From NCBI RefSeq assembly GCF_000472865.1, contig NZ_AXAP01000019.1, positions 47,971 through 111,970 of the forward strand: a DNA stretch of 64,000 nt, read 5' to 3'. The stretch comes from Bradyrhizobium elkanii WSM2783. GTDB lineage: Bacteria; Pseudomonadota; Alphaproteobacteria; Rhizobiales; Xanthobacteraceae. The notes beneath the pieces were generated by a model. It saw nothing but the letters and a program-made list of their open reading frames with translations. It was not told the DNA's origin and ran no database searches. The position numbers and the translations under genes were made by a program. Positions 63,981 through 64,000 of the stretch are shown here, piece by piece (the first letter of the stretch is position 1; each line of letters opens with the position of its first letter).

Positions 63981-64000
63981 CGGCAGGCGGCTCGTCGAGG
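63808..64000 (+). CDS. Host attachment-type protein (5' part, runs off the window)
   Basis: From ATG 63808, with GGGAGG seven bases upstream: MILPTGTTVAVADGETIRLF, YNTGVKPGVHLVEITAAPP, SGSGARHHTGSANPDGRRLV. The VAVADGE..RLF.N.G.....L.....P pattern and the GxxxRHH.SSANPD phrase are typical of proteins annotated as host attachment proteins in rhizobia. Their biochemical role is unclear. Only the first 64 codons lie in the window. Confidence 0.75.
   Translation, partial: MILPTGTTVAVADGETIRLFYNTGVKPGVHLVEITAAPPAPARSGSGARHHTGSANPDGRRLVE

Overview
The window looks like a plasmid or genomic-island segment from an alphaproteobacterium of the Bradyrhizobium/Nitrobacter group (Nitrobacteraceae). This is an inference from the high GC content, fused kinase-ATPase-histidine kinase proteins, a ccoNOQP/ccoIS oxidase cluster, ALA synthase HemA, a full ccm system, an NhaA-DsbA fusion, and IS630/IS481/IS66-type remnants. 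No rRNA, tRNA or CRISPR array was seen. Dense pseudogenes, IS remnants and dispersed repeats mark it as a decaying, rearranged accessory region in which some blocks stay intact.

Layout. (1) 0.1-13.5 kb: two very large paralogous sensor proteins (pseudokinase-like Ser/Thr kinase domain, AAA ATPase, helical repeats, GAF, PAS, histidine kinase) flank an orphan periplasmic amino-acid-type binding protein. The second is followed by a convergent single-domain response regulator. (2) 13.7-19.2 kb: broken IS630, copy 1 of a two-gene small-protein cassette, a FixJ/NarL-type regulator, a LysR regulator and a peroxiredoxin-like protein. (3) 20.2-23.2 kb: msrB-msrA, a DUF1993 remnant, a truncated glycine-rich protein and an IS481 remnant lying flush against ccoS. 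(4) 23.2-30.7 kb, minus strand: cytochrome c, ccoN (frameshifted), ccoO, ccoQ, ccoP, a small membrane protein, a DUF2189 protein, ccoI and ccoS. (5) 30.8-45.9 kb: mostly decayed genes (MsrB, LysR, RidA, SDR, phage portal, IS66, caspase-like, histidine kinase, IS110), with intact islands: a redoxin, hemC, cytochrome b561 and two small exported proteins, plus cassette copy 2. (6) 46.0-54.9 kb: cytochrome c maturation genes ccmC-D-G-(I broken)-E-F-H on plus, and ccmB, ccmA and hemA on minus. (7) 55-58.6 kb: a decayed IS5-type element with its terminal repeats, then two tandem cytochrome P460 genes and an exported protein of unknown function. (8) 58.8-64 kb: a haloacid-dehalogenase pseudogene, a phage terminase small-subunit pseudogene, cassette copy 3, small exported proteins, NhaA-DsbA and the start of a host-attachment-type protein.

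How it fits together. The intact genes converge on haem and c-type cytochromes: haem synthesis (hemA, hemC), covalent haem attachment (ccm), haem proteins (cbb3 oxidase, cytochrome c, b561, two P460) and thiol/methionine repair (redoxins, MsrA, MsrB). I read this as a transferable respiratory and nitrogen-oxide detoxification kit. Two of its key genes (ccoN and ccmI) carry apparent frameshifts that need a sequence check.
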